Source: G965227875 sp965227875 (GTDB taxonomy: Bacteria > Pseudomonadota > Alphaproteobacteria > Rhizobiales > JAJFHC01). From it: a DNA stretch of 64,000 nt. Of this stretch, positions 34,485 to 42,943 are shown piece after piece. Each line of letters starts with the position of its first letter. Within the stretch, counting starts at the first letter, position 1. Where the stretch lies: assembly GCA_965227875.1 (NCBI GenBank), contig OZ245783.1, positions 3,596,001 through 3,660,000 of the forward strand, given 5' to 3'. A program made the translations under genes and the position numbers. The notes under the pieces were generated by a model. It was given only the letters and a program-made list of their open reading frames with translations, ran no database searches and was not told where the DNA came from.

Positions 34485-35539
34485 TGCAGGATTCTGCGTT
34501 CTGGAAAGGAAAAAGAGTTCTCGTCACCGGTCACAGCGGCTTCAAGGGAGGGTGGCTCGTTGTTTGGTTGAGGAGGTTAGGCGCGCAGGTCACCGGAATC
34601 AGCCTTCCTCCCATAACCGAGCCAAACCTCTTTTCACTGGCCCGGATAGACAGTCTCTGCAACAGCCATTTTTGCGATATTTGCAAATTTGATCAGTTCC
34701 AGGAGTTGGTTCTCGCGGCCGATCCGGAGATTGTTTTTCATCTTGCGGCCCAACCGCTCGTTCGATGGAGTTATCGCGAGCCACTAGAAACGTTCCAGAC
34801 GAATGTCATGGGGACGGCAAATTTGCTAGAGATTGTCAGGCAGGGTGGAGCGGTGCGCACTGTCGTCATGATTACGACGGACAAGGTCTACCGCAACAAC
34901 GATTGGTTATGGCCTTATCGCGAGAAGGACGAACTCGGAGGACAAGACCCTTACAGTGCCGGCAAGGCCGCCAGCGAACTGATCATCTCGTGTTATCGAG
35001 AGTCCTATTTTGACGAAAGAGGGGTTGGAGTTGCGAGTGCGCGTGCAGGCAATGTAATCGGAGGAGGAGACTGGTCGTCGGACCGGTTGTTCCCGGACGC
35101 AATGCGCGCCTGGCAATCGGGAAGTAAGCTTGAAGTGCGTCATCCCGATGCAATACGTCCCTGGCAACACGTACTGGAACCGCTGTGGGGTTATCTGCGG
35201 CTTGCCGAAAAACTTTGGGCGGAGCCGAAGTTTGCCGGTGCATTTAATTTCGGCCCTGCGGTTGGAAAGGAAGCAACGGTGCGGGAAGTTGTTGAACTGG
35301 CACGAGTAGTGTTTGGTCCATCTGATGTGCGATATGCGTGTCAGAATAAAGGTCCCTACGAAGCAAATACGCTCCGTCTTGATCCGACAAAGGCTTTTCT
35401 TACTCTAGATGTCGCCCCGCGTTGGTCCCTTCAGCAATCCATCGAGCGGACGGTCAATTGGTATCAGCACCAGAAGAATGGTATGGATCCCGGGTTGCTT
35501 TGCCAGCAGGAAATCAACGCATATGAGGGACAGTGTTGA
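34484..35539 (+). CDS. rfbG: CDP-glucose 4,6-dehydratase
   Basis: A 351-residue extended SDR forming CDP-4-keto-6-deoxyglucose. VLVTGHSGFKGGWL (12-25) is the NAD-binding motif in the form typical of RfbG, with ITTDKVYRN and DPYSAGKAASEL carrying the catalytic Thr-Asp-Lys and Tyr-x3-Lys groups. The ATG at 34484 overlaps the rfbF stop by one base (TGATG) and gives the usual N-terminus DSAFWKGKRV; ATG 34469 is an alternative. No rfbH (3-deoxygenation) gene follows, so the product keeps the 3-oxygen. Confidence 0.94.
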   Translation: MQDSAFWKGKRVLVTGHSGFKGGWLVVWLRRLGAQVTGISLPPITEPNLFSLARIDSLCNSHFCDICKFDQFQELVLAADPEIVFHLAAQPLVRWSYREPLETFQTNVMGTANLLEIVRQGGAVRTVVMITTDKVYRNNDWLWPYREKDELGGQDPYSAGKAASELIISCYRESYFDERGVGVASARAGNVIGGGDWSSDRLFPDAMRAWQSGSKLEVRHPDAIRPWQHVLEPLWGYLRLAEKLWAEPKFAGAFNFGPAVGKEATVREVVELARVVFGPSDVRYACQNKGPYEANTLRLDPTKAFLTLDVAPRWSLQQSIERTVNWYQHQKNGMDPGLLCQQEINAYEGQC

Positions 35540-36096
35540 CCCGCTTCGAGTTCACTGATCTCCCGCTTTCCGGTTTGAAATTGGTTCGTCGGCGGACTAT
35601 GGGTGATGATCGGGGGTTTCTTGAAAGGGTTTTTTGTGACGAAGAACTTCGCGCGGCCGGTTGGTTACAAAATATTTCACAGATTAACCACACGTATACC
35701 GCTAGGCGGGGGACTGTTCGTGGGATGCATTATCAACAGCCGCCGTACTCAGAAATGAAACTTGTAACCTGTATCCGGGGCGCGGTTATGGACGTGGCTG
35801 TCGACATACGCGCAGGGTCAGGGTCGTTCCTAGACTGGTATGGAGAAACGCTTTCTGCCGAGAACAGTTGCGCCATGCTTATACCTGAAGGTTTCGCTCA
35901 CGGTTTCCAGACGTTAACGGACGACGTTGAACTGCTCTATTGCCACACGGCGCCATACTGTGCCGCTTCCGAGGCCGCTTTAAACCCGATAGATCGCCGA
36001 CTTGGCATCGATTGGCCATTGGATATTGCGGATATGTCTGTGCGGGACAGGACTCATCCGGCCGTCGACAGAGAATTTGGTGGAATATCCCTGTAA
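35533..36096 (+). CDS. dTDP-4-dehydrorhamnose 3,5-epimerase-like sugar epimerase
   Basis: A 187-residue RmlC-fold cupin. His66 in RGMHYQ is the catalytic base of the family, and IPEGFAHGFQTL is the second conserved block. True RmlC acts on dTDP-4-keto-6-deoxyglucose; since the neighbours produce the CDP analogue and no rmlA or rmlB is present, this enzyme more likely epimerises CDP-4-keto-6-deoxyglucose at C3 and/or C5. Start GTG 35533 or TTG 35536; both overlap the rfbG stop. Confidence 0.85.
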   Translation: MLTRFEFTDLPLSGLKLVRRRTMGDDRGFLERVFCDEELRAAGWLQNISQINHTYTARRGTVRGMHYQQPPYSEMKLVTCIRGAVMDVAVDIRAGSGSFLDWYGETLSAENSCAMLIPEGFAHGFQTLTDDVELLYCHTAPYCAASEAALNPIDRRLGIDWPLDIADMSVRDRTHPAVDREFGGISL

Positions 36097-36109
36097 GAAG
36101 TGCTTCTCC

Positions 36110-37336
36110 ATGAATTGTCGCCATTGCGCTTCACCGCTTATACACACGTTCGTAGACTTGGGCTTTGCGCCCCCTTCTAACGCCTATCTGACATCCGATC
36201 GTCTTCATGCTCCGGAAATCTACTATCCATTGAAAACGATGGTGTGCGAGCACTGTTGGCTCGTTCAGACAATGGACTATGCACAGGCCGACGAGTTGTT
36301 TTCCGCAGACTATGCGTATTTTTCCAGCACTTCATCCGGATGGCTCAGTCATGCATCCAACTTTTCGGATCTGGCTATCGAGCGGTTTTCGTTGGGATCC
36401 GACAGTCTCGTGATCGAGATTGCATCGAATGATGGATATCTGTTGAAGAATTTTGTTTCAGTCGGCATTCCGTGTTTGGGCATCGAACCGACAGACAGCA
36501 CAGCAACCGCGGCCGAGGAATTGGGTATACCTGTCTTGCGACGTTTCTTTGGTGAAAGCCTTGCGGCTGGCCTTTCGGAAGAAGGAAAGTTGGCCGACCT
36601 CGTAGTCGGCAACAACGTTTATGCCCATGTTCCCGACATAAATGATTTCACGCGAGGTATGAAATCGATTTTGAAATCCAGGGGGACCATCTCGCTCGAG
36701 TTTCCCCACATTATGCGTTTGATCGATGGGCGTCAGTTCGACACGATTTACCACGAGCATTTTTCCTACCTCTCACTGGGAACGGTGTGCCGGATCTTTA
36801 ATGCGGCGGGGCTTCGCGTGTGTGATGTTGAGCAGCTCCCGACACATGGCGGCAGCCTTAGAGTATATGGTTGTCACGGCGATGATCCGCGTCGAGATAC
36901 TGAAGCGGTGCGTGATGTCGTGGACCAAGAAATCCGGGCGGGGTTGACTGAGGTCGCCACTTATCAGTCCTTTCAAAACACGGCGGAGCAAATCAAAAAT
37001 GACCTCCTCACGTTTCTGATAGAACGCAAGAGAGCAGGCGAAAAAGTGGTGGCCTATGGTGCCGCTGCTAAGGGGAACACGTTGTTGAATTTTTCTGGAA
37101 TAAGACAGGATCTAGTATCTGTCGTCTATGATGCGGCTCTGTCAAAGCAAGGTAAGTTTATGCCCGGAAGCCATATTCCTATTCTACCAGCTGATGAATT
37201 GGAGCATTCAAGCCCCGATTATGTGTTGATATTTCCCTGGAACATCGTCGGTGAAATTTTGCGACAACAACGTCATTTATTAGAGAAAGGCGTAAAATTC
37301 GTAACAGCTGTGCCTAAGCTAGAGATATTGCAATGA
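36110..37336 (+). CDS. Sugar C-methyltransferase (TylCIII/TcaB9-like)
   Basis: A 408-residue SAM-dependent methyltransferase of the Methyltransf_13/14 type. The N-terminus has a zinc-binding set CRHC...CEHC, the central part VIEIASNDGYLLKNF is the AdoMet site and YHEHFSYLS is conserved in the family, and the C-terminal half (YGAAAKGNTLLN, then IFPWNI) is the accessory Methyltransf_14 domain. Characterised relatives methylate C3 of 4-keto-6-deoxysugars. Here the substrate should be the CDP-4-keto-6-deoxy sugar of the preceding genes. The ATG at 36110 follows the epimerase by 13 bases; the next gene overlaps its stop by ATGA. Confidence 0.88.
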   Translation: MNCRHCASPLIHTFVDLGFAPPSNAYLTSDRLHAPEIYYPLKTMVCEHCWLVQTMDYAQADELFSADYAYFSSTSSGWLSHASNFSDLAIERFSLGSDSLVIEIASNDGYLLKNFVSVGIPCLGIEPTDSTATAAEELGIPVLRRFFGESLAAGLSEEGKLADLVVGNNVYAHVPDINDFTRGMKSILKSRGTISLEFPHIMRLIDGRQFDTIYHEHFSYLSLGTVCRIFNAAGLRVCDVEQLPTHGGSLRVYGCHGDDPRRDTEAVRDVVDQEIRAGLTEVATYQSFQNTAEQIKNDLLTFLIERKRAGEKVVAYGAAAKGNTLLNFSGIRQDLVSVVYDAALSKQGKFMPGSHIPILPADELEHSSPDYVLIFPWNIVGEILRQQRHLLEKGVKFVTAVPKLEILQ

Positions 37337-38448
37337 AATCTAGGGTTCATTATACGAAACCATCAATAACAAGCCTCGAAATTGAATACGCCAACGATGC
37401 AGTATCAAATGGTTGGGGTGAAAAGTGTTATGATTACATTGATAGATTTGAATACGAATTCAAATCTCATCTCGACGTCAAGTACGCAATAGCAACATCA
37501 AGTTGCACAGGCGCGCTCCACATGGGACTGTCTGCATTGGGTATTCGTTCGGGCGACGAGGTTATCATGGCCGATACGAATTGGATCGCCACTGCGGCGC
37601 CAGTCGTACATTTAGGTGCCAAGCCAGTGTTTGTAGATATTCTCCCGGAGACCTGGTGTCTCGATCCCAGCGAGGTTGAGCGTGCGATAACCAAAAAGAC
37701 AAAAGCAATCATCGCAGTTCATCTTTACGGAAATCTTTGCGAAATGAACCGATTGCTAGAACTCAGTGAGCATTTTGGGATTCCAATAATAGAAGATGCA
37801 GCGGAAGCGATAGGCTCAGAATACTGCGGAAGAAAAGCAGGTTCTATGGGAACGTTCGGTACATTTTCGTTTCATGGGTCGAAGACTTTAACAACCGGTG
37901 AGGGTGGGATGTTTGTTACTAATAACGCCGATATATACGAGGATGTGCTTACTTTAAGTAATCACGGTAGATCAAGATCTCAAAAAAAACAGTTTTGGCC
38001 AAATATTATTGGTTTCAAGTACAAAATGTCCAACGTACAAGCTGCAATAGGTTGTGCACAATTAAAAAGACTTAAAGATCTTGTGAATAGAAAGCAGGAA
38101 ATATTATGCTATTACATGCGTCAATTGAGCGATTTAGATAGTGTCAAAATGAATCCTTGTTCAAAGTATAATATAAACGGCGCATGGATGCCAAATATAG
38201 TATTTCATGAGAAACTAGCGATCGATAGAGAGGAGATAAAAAGTGAGTTCGAGAGAGAAAATATAGATGCAAGAGTATTTTTTTACCCACTCTCAAGTCT
38301 TCCAATGTTTGAAAAAAGAACGGAAAATGTCAATGCGTGGAGTATATCAGAGCGATCAATCAATCTTCCAAGCTTTCATGATATATCGCAAGATGAAATG
38401 GATCGCGTAGTGAAAGTAATAAAAAAACTGATTGGACGAAGAAATTAG
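37333..38448 (+). CDS. DegT-family sugar aminotransferase, perosamine-synthase-like
   Basis: A 371-residue PLP aminotransferase with Lys184 in FSFHGSKTLTTGEGG. The block VFVDILPETWCLDP and IIAVHLYGNLCEMN match GDP-perosamine synthase and related 4-aminotransferases, and the length fits. It should place an amino group at C4 of a 4-keto-6-deoxyhexose. The sugar could be the CDP-linked C-methylated ketose of the preceding genes, to which it is translationally coupled (ATGA), or GDP-4-keto-6-deoxymannose from the gmd at 42944. Its strong AT bias differs from the preceding genes and begins near its start codon. Confidence 0.82.
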   Translation: MKSRVHYTKPSITSLEIEYANDAVSNGWGEKCYDYIDRFEYEFKSHLDVKYAIATSSCTGALHMGLSALGIRSGDEVIMADTNWIATAAPVVHLGAKPVFVDILPETWCLDPSEVERAITKKTKAIIAVHLYGNLCEMNRLLELSEHFGIPIIEDAAEAIGSEYCGRKAGSMGTFGTFSFHGSKTLTTGEGGMFVTNNADIYEDVLTLSNHGRSRSQKKQFWPNIIGFKYKMSNVQAAIGCAQLKRLKDLVNRKQEILCYYMRQLSDLDSVKMNPCSKYNINGAWMPNIVFHEKLAIDREEIKSEFERENIDARVFFYPLSSLPMFEKRTENVNAWSISERSINLPSFHDISQDEMDRVVKVIKKLIGRRN

Positions 38449-39100
38449 TAATCGGTACATCATATGGGGTAGTGCTGGCCACGCAAAAGTCCTCAATGAT
38501 TTGATTCTTCAAAGAGGCGGGAGGGTAACAGCGCTCTTTGATAATTCGCCTGAAGCTAAGTCGTGTTTGAACGACACACCACTTTATTTTGGCGAGTCGG
38601 GATTTCGATATTGGGTGAATAATACAGAGGAGCATAAACGCTATTTGGCTGCAGTAGCAGTTGGAGGACACCGAGGAAAAGAAAGAGTGCAAATTAGTTG
38701 CACAATTAGAGAGTCTGGCATTCATATCCCCGCACTGATACATACGTCAGCAACAGTTTCGGCTACTGCATTGGTGAGAAACGGGAGCCAGATCCTAGCG
38801 GGAGCGGTCGTAGCGGCCGATGCTTCCATTGGTGAAATGTGCATCGTGAATAATAGTGCAAACATTGACCATGAGTGTCTGCTTGGTGAAGGTGTCCATA
38901 TCGGGCCGGGCGCGACTTTGTGCGGATGTGTAGAAGTAATGGACTATGCGATGGTTGGAGCCGGAGCTGTCGTATTGCCCCGTCTTAGGGTCGGAGTTGG
39001 AGCATTGGTAGGTGCCGGTGCAGTTGTCACAAAGCATGTGCCGGATGGAGCGGTTGTGGTTGGTAACCCAGCAAGAATTATCAGGATTACAAATGATTGA
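38432..39100 (+). CDS. PglD/NeuD-like sugar O/N-acyltransferase
   Basis: A 222-residue hexapeptide-repeat acyltransferase. The N-terminal IIWGSAGHAKVLNDLI is the nucleotide-sugar-binding Rossmann-like domain (PglD_N), and from about residue 95 the left-handed beta helix shows HTSATVSATALVRNGSQI and the catalytic His in NIDHECLLGEGVHIG. Such enzymes acetylate the 4-amino group of UDP-, GDP- or CDP-linked sugars. The TTG start overlaps the aminotransferase end by 17 bases, which supports action on its product. Confidence 0.85.
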   Translation: MDEEISNRYIIWGSAGHAKVLNDLILQRGGRVTALFDNSPEAKSCLNDTPLYFGESGFRYWVNNTEEHKRYLAAVAVGGHRGKERVQISCTIRESGIHIPALIHTSATVSATALVRNGSQILAGAVVAADASIGEMCIVNNSANIDHECLLGEGVHIGPGATLCGCVEVMDYAMVGAGAVVLPRLRVGVGALVGAGAVVTKHVPDGAVVVGNPARIIRITND

Positions 39101-39848
39101 TCAAGAATCTATATTTGAGATGAAACGTGACGTTGATCTGCAACTCAGAGCGGAGAGCGTCTTTAATGATATGTGTAAGTATAAATATTCGTATCATTTT
39201 ACATGGATGGGTAGACCGATAATACAATTTCCTCAAGATATAGTAGCAATGCAAGAATTGATATGGAGTGTAAAGCCAGACTTGATAATTGAAACGGGAA
39301 TTGCTCATGGTGGTTCTTTAATATTTAGTGCCTCAATGATGGCTTTATTGGATATGTATTGTCCTATAATGTCGGATGATAAAAATCAGGGGAATCAGGA
39401 AAGTCGAGTGGTATTGGGGATAGATATCGATATACGTTCGCACAACAGAGTTGCGATAGAGGAACATCCTCTGTATTCAAAAATTGAAATGATAGAGGGG
39501 TCAAGTGTATCAGAGAGTGTGATACAGAAAGTATATGATATCTCAAAAAAATATGAAAAAATAATGGTATGTTTAGATTCAAATCATACACATGATCATG
39601 TTCTTTCAGAGTTGCATGCGTATACTCCTTTGGTATCTCGAGGAAGTTATTGTGTCGTTTTTGATACAGTTGTTGAGAATATGCCCAAAGGGATGTTCCC
39701 TAATCGACCGTGGGGCCCCGGAAATAATCCCAAAACAGCAGTTTTAGAGTTTATAAAGAATCAAGAAGATTTTGTAATTGATAATAGCATAGATGATAAA
39801 CTTATGTTGACGGTCGCGCCCAGTGGTTTTTTAAAACGTGTATCATAA
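39093..39848 (+). CDS. CmcI/cephalosporin-hydroxylase-like methyltransferase
   Basis: A 251-residue protein of the CmcI family (rhamnosyl O-methyltransferase/cephalosporin hydroxylase type). TWMGRPIIQFPQDIVAMQEL and LIIETGIAHGGSLIFSAS form the conserved start with the AdoMet-binding GIAHGGS loop; DSNHTHDHVLSEL contains the metal-binding Asp and His residues, and FPNRPWGPGNNPKTAV is the C-terminal hallmark. In glycan clusters such proteins are sugar O-methyltransferases. The ATG lies within the previous stop region (8-base overlap). Confidence 0.83.
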   Translation: MIDQESIFEMKRDVDLQLRAESVFNDMCKYKYSYHFTWMGRPIIQFPQDIVAMQELIWSVKPDLIIETGIAHGGSLIFSASMMALLDMYCPIMSDDKNQGNQESRVVLGIDIDIRSHNRVAIEEHPLYSKIEMIEGSSVSESVIQKVYDISKKYEKIMVCLDSNHTHDHVLSELHAYTPLVSRGSYCVVFDTVVENMPKGMFPNRPWGPGNNPKTAVLEFIKNQEDFVIDNSIDDKLMLTVAPSGFLKRVS

Positions 39849-39856
39849 GTAAGATA

Positions 39857-40735
39857 ATGCGAAATGATAAACCAATTTTAACTATCGGCGTGCCTTTATT
39901 TAATTCAGAGATATATATCGATCAACTCTTGCAATCGCTGTTGGCGCAAACGTTAAGAGATATTGAAATATTAGTGTCTGACAATGCTTCTACGGACAAA
40001 ACGGAAAAGATTGTTCGGTATTATGCAGAAAAGGATAGCCGAATTAGATATATGAGGCAAAATATTAACATCGGTGCGGTAGAGAATTTTTCATTTCTTT
40101 TGAAAGAGGCGAGTGGAGAGTTTTTTAGCTGGGCTGCGGCAGACGACATAAGGACAAATGAATTTTTTGAAATAAATGTTCAATTTTTGACGGAGAATTC
40201 TGATTATGTCGCCTCGACATCGCCAAACCGCTTCGATAAATTCAAGGGTGAAGAAGAAAAAATTATTAATTTTTCTATTATAGGAAATGAAATCGATAGA
40301 CTTCACTCGTTTTTTGATAACTGTTGGGATTCTCATGCAGTGTTTTATTCTGTTATGCGAACGGATATTATTCGTGAGTGTAAGGCTGTTGGTAAAAGCT
40401 TTCTAGGGGCAGATTGGGCAGTAAATCTCTTTTTGGCGAAACACGGCAACATTAATCGAACAAGTGAAGGGTTGATGGTTGTTGGATCCAAGGGCGTAAG
40501 TAACAGTGATCAGAAGTGGAGTGCGTTTCGAGAGCCCGTGATAGGTTGGATCATTCCTTTTTACCGTTTCAGTCAGTATGCGTTGAGAATTTCGGAAGAC
40601 CTAACGCCGTCGCAGCGATTGCAAATATTTTGGAGACTAATCGCATTAAATGCGTTTGCTGCTCGAAAGCAGTTCAAGTTTGAAGCAAAGCTTTTTTTTC
40701 GCAAGCATCTCGCATCGACTCTCGGGCGAACCTAG
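39857..40735 (+). CDS. Family 2 glycosyltransferase
   Basis: A 292-residue GT-A glycosyltransferase. ILTIGVPLFNSEIYIDQLL opens the domain, ILVSDNASTDKT holds the nucleotide-binding Asp, and the metal-binding motif is WAAADDIRTNEFF. The C-terminal part (RFSQYALRISEDLTPSQR) is basic and amphipathic. It is the last gene with foreign-like composition; GC rises again within its final 60 bases. It is the clearest glycosyltransferase in the locus. Confidence 0.85.
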   Translation: MRNDKPILTIGVPLFNSEIYIDQLLQSLLAQTLRDIEILVSDNASTDKTEKIVRYYAEKDSRIRYMRQNINIGAVENFSFLLKEASGEFFSWAAADDIRTNEFFEINVQFLTENSDYVASTSPNRFDKFKGEEEKIINFSIIGNEIDRLHSFFDNCWDSHAVFYSVMRTDIIRECKAVGKSFLGADWAVNLFLAKHGNINRTSEGLMVVGSKGVSNSDQKWSAFREPVIGWIIPFYRFSQYALRISEDLTPSQRLQIFWRLIALNAFAARKQFKFEAKLFFRKHLASTLGRT

Positions 40736-40747
40736 GGCGCGAATGCA

Positions 40748-41725
40748 ATGTCTGTTACAATGCACTTCAAACATGCATTCCAGCGACAACTCGCCAAGGC
40801 CCTCCGTCCTCAACTACGCCTAGCCGAACGCCAGCTCTTACTCCAATGCCAAACCGCCGCGCATGACAACCGTAAGCTTTCCAGCCTCCACGGTCTCCAC
40901 ACCGTCGAATTCTCAGGCTTTTCCCAATGGGACGAAGACGGCATCATCGACTGGCTCGCCGAAAGGCTCCCCGGCATCGAACCCTCCTTCGTCGAGTTCG
41001 GCGTCGAGGACTACCGCGAATCGAACACCCGACTGCTGCTGCAGCTGCGCAATTGGCGCGGTCTCGTTCTCGACGGTTCCGCCGAAAACGTCGCCAGCAT
41101 CCGTCGCCAGGACATCTACTGGCGCCACCAGATCGAAGCGGTTCAGGCCTTTATCGATTGCGACAACATCAACCGCCTGATCGAAGACGGCGGCATGGCC
41201 GGCGAGATCGGCCTGCTCTCCGTCGACATCGACGGCAACGACTACTGGGTCTGGAAAGCCATATCCGTCGCCAATCCGGCCGTCGTCGTCTGCGAGTACA
41301 ATGCCGTATTTGGTGACCTCCACGCGCTCACCGTGCCCTACAAGCCGGATTTCCAGCGAGGCCGGGCGCATCACTCCAATCTCTATTTCGGCGCCTCGCT
41401 CCGGGCGCTCCGGTCGCTTGCCGCGGAGAAGGACTATACCTTCGTCGGTACCACGTCGTCGGGATGCAACGCATTTTTCGTGCGCGACGACCTGGCCGGC
41501 AACGTGCTGTCCGCGCTCGAAGGTGTCTGGGCGTTCCCGTCGGTGTTCCGCGAAGCGCGCGACGAGGAGGGGCGAAAGCTCTTCACCGGCGGCACGGACC
41601 GCATGCGGCTTATTGCGGACATGCCCCTGATCGATGTAGAGACCGGGGCGGACACCTCACTGGCGGCCTGCGGCGAGATCTATTCGCCCGAATGGCGCGC
41701 GTCGAAACCGGTGCGGATGGGCTGA
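40748..41725 (+). CDS. FkbM-like AdoMet-dependent protein, unknown substrate
   Basis: A 325-residue protein with SFVEFGVEDYRESNTRLLL then WRGLVLDGSAENV, the motif I and II pattern of FkbM-type methyltransferases, and LLSVDIDGNDYWVWKAI with VVVCEYNAVFG later. The remaining C-terminal 100 residues are not recognised. It is GC-rich (36/60 at 41221-41280), like the backbone, 12 bases after the GT2 stop. Probably a sugar or glycan methyltransferase; catalysis not provable from sequence. Confidence 0.6.
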   Translation: MSVTMHFKHAFQRQLAKALRPQLRLAERQLLLQCQTAAHDNRKLSSLHGLHTVEFSGFSQWDEDGIIDWLAERLPGIEPSFVEFGVEDYRESNTRLLLQLRNWRGLVLDGSAENVASIRRQDIYWRHQIEAVQAFIDCDNINRLIEDGGMAGEIGLLSVDIDGNDYWVWKAISVANPAVVVCEYNAVFGDLHALTVPYKPDFQRGRAHHSNLYFGASLRALRSLAAEKDYTFVGTTSSGCNAFFVRDDLAGNVLSALEGVWAFPSVFREARDEEGRKLFTGGTDRMRLIADMPLIDVETGADTSLAACGEIYSPEWRASKPVRMG

Positions 41726-41810
41726 CACGGGCGCCGGCCCGTACGGGGGCGATCGATCCGTCGCCGGCTGGGCTTGTCGGTGCCGGCGAGTATGGAGTTG
41801 AACGGAGATC

Positions 41811-42683
41811 GTGTCGCAGACAAACGGCTTCCAGGCAGAGACCGTCGTCATCGCCTGTCTCGCGCGCAATTGCGAGACAACGGTCGAGAAGTCCCTGCGC
41901 AACGTGCTCGACCTCGCGGGCCTGTTCAGGAAGGCCTATGTCAACATCTACACCAACGACAATGACGACCGCACCTACGAGGTCCTGCACGAGCACCGCG
42001 GCAGCTATCATCAGCTCCGCCGGATCGACGGCGTCGCCGCAGCCTACGGCATGCGGCTGGAGCGCATGGCCTTCTGCCGCAACATCTATGTCTACGACTA
42101 CAAGGCGCTCCGGGCCGCCGACCCGACCGTCAACCTGCTGATCAGCATCGATTTCGACCAGTATAACGGCCTCGCGTCGAACTCCGATCCGCTGCTCGAT
42201 TGCATTGCCACGGCACCGCCCGACTGGGGCGGTATCTTTCCCGCCCATGACGTGCCCTATTACGATCTCTGGGCCCTGCGCCACGAAACATGGTGCCCCG
42301 GCGACATCTGGCGCGAGGTCGACACCTATATGAAGCGCTACGGCTGGCTGAAGGCGCTTGGCGTGCCCGTGCGCAAGCGGGCCATGCGCAAGTACATATG
42401 GAAGCGCAAGGTGATGATCCCGCGCGAAACGCCGCCCATCGAGGTGCTGTCCGCCTTCGGCGGCTTAGGCATCTATCGGTCGGAATTTCTCGACAAGGCC
42501 TGGTATCGCGGCCTCGACGCCGAGGGCGGCGAAGTGATCGAACATCTCCACTTCAACACCCAGGTGCGAAACGCCGGCGGAAAGCTCTACATCCTGCCCA
42601 ACATGGTGACCTGCCTGTCCGACAGTCACCGGTCTGAAGTCTGGGACACCTCCGATCCCACGCCATGGGCACGCGCCACCTGA
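41811..42683 (+). CDS. Glycosyltransferase, CAP59/GT69-like
   Basis: A 290-residue protein with VVIACLARNCETTVEKSLRN at the start, a motif of GT-A enzymes with an N-terminal nucleotide-binding region; ISIDFDQYNG holds the DxD-like metal site, and MAFCRNIYVYDYKALR is reminiscent of the mannosyltransferase CMT1/CAP59 family. SAFGGLGIYRSEFL and EHLHFNTQVRNAGGKLYILP are typical acceptor-side motifs. The GTG start has weak support. GC-rich and 85 bases after the FkbM-like gene. Confidence 0.7.
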   Translation: MSQTNGFQAETVVIACLARNCETTVEKSLRNVLDLAGLFRKAYVNIYTNDNDDRTYEVLHEHRGSYHQLRRIDGVAAAYGMRLERMAFCRNIYVYDYKALRAADPTVNLLISIDFDQYNGLASNSDPLLDCIATAPPDWGGIFPAHDVPYYDLWALRHETWCPGDIWREVDTYMKRYGWLKALGVPVRKRAMRKYIWKRKVMIPRETPPIEVLSAFGGLGIYRSEFLDKAWYRGLDAEGGEVIEHLHFNTQVRNAGGKLYILPNMVTCLSDSHRSEVWDTSDPTPWARAT

Positions 42684-42943
42684 CCGCGAATCCGCCGTTC
42701 GCCGGCTCCAGCCTCCTTCCGGAAAATTAGCCATGCCGCGGAGTCCGCCATTGCCCGCCGCGGCGAACTTTGGCAGATATGGCCCTCGTTTGACTGGCCC
42801 GCCGCCCAAACCACCGGAACGTGTGTCTCGCGGCGCGGACCAAGCTGAAAGAGGGGGCAGGGACCCGATGGCGCTGTCGCAGGGAGCGGGTTCGCCGTAC
42901 CGGCATTGTCCGGCCGGATTGCTGGGCGCGGGGGACGGGTGAC

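Noticed and set aside
35533..36096. Considered as RmlC of dTDP-rhamnose synthesis
   Set aside because: No rmlA, rmlB or rmlD gene is present, and it overlaps rfbG, so a role in the CDP pathway is more likely.
42684..42943. GCCGCGG...CCGCGGC hairpin after the 41811 gene
   Set aside because: The 16-base loop and absence of a T-run make it indistinguishable from chance in this GC-rich region.
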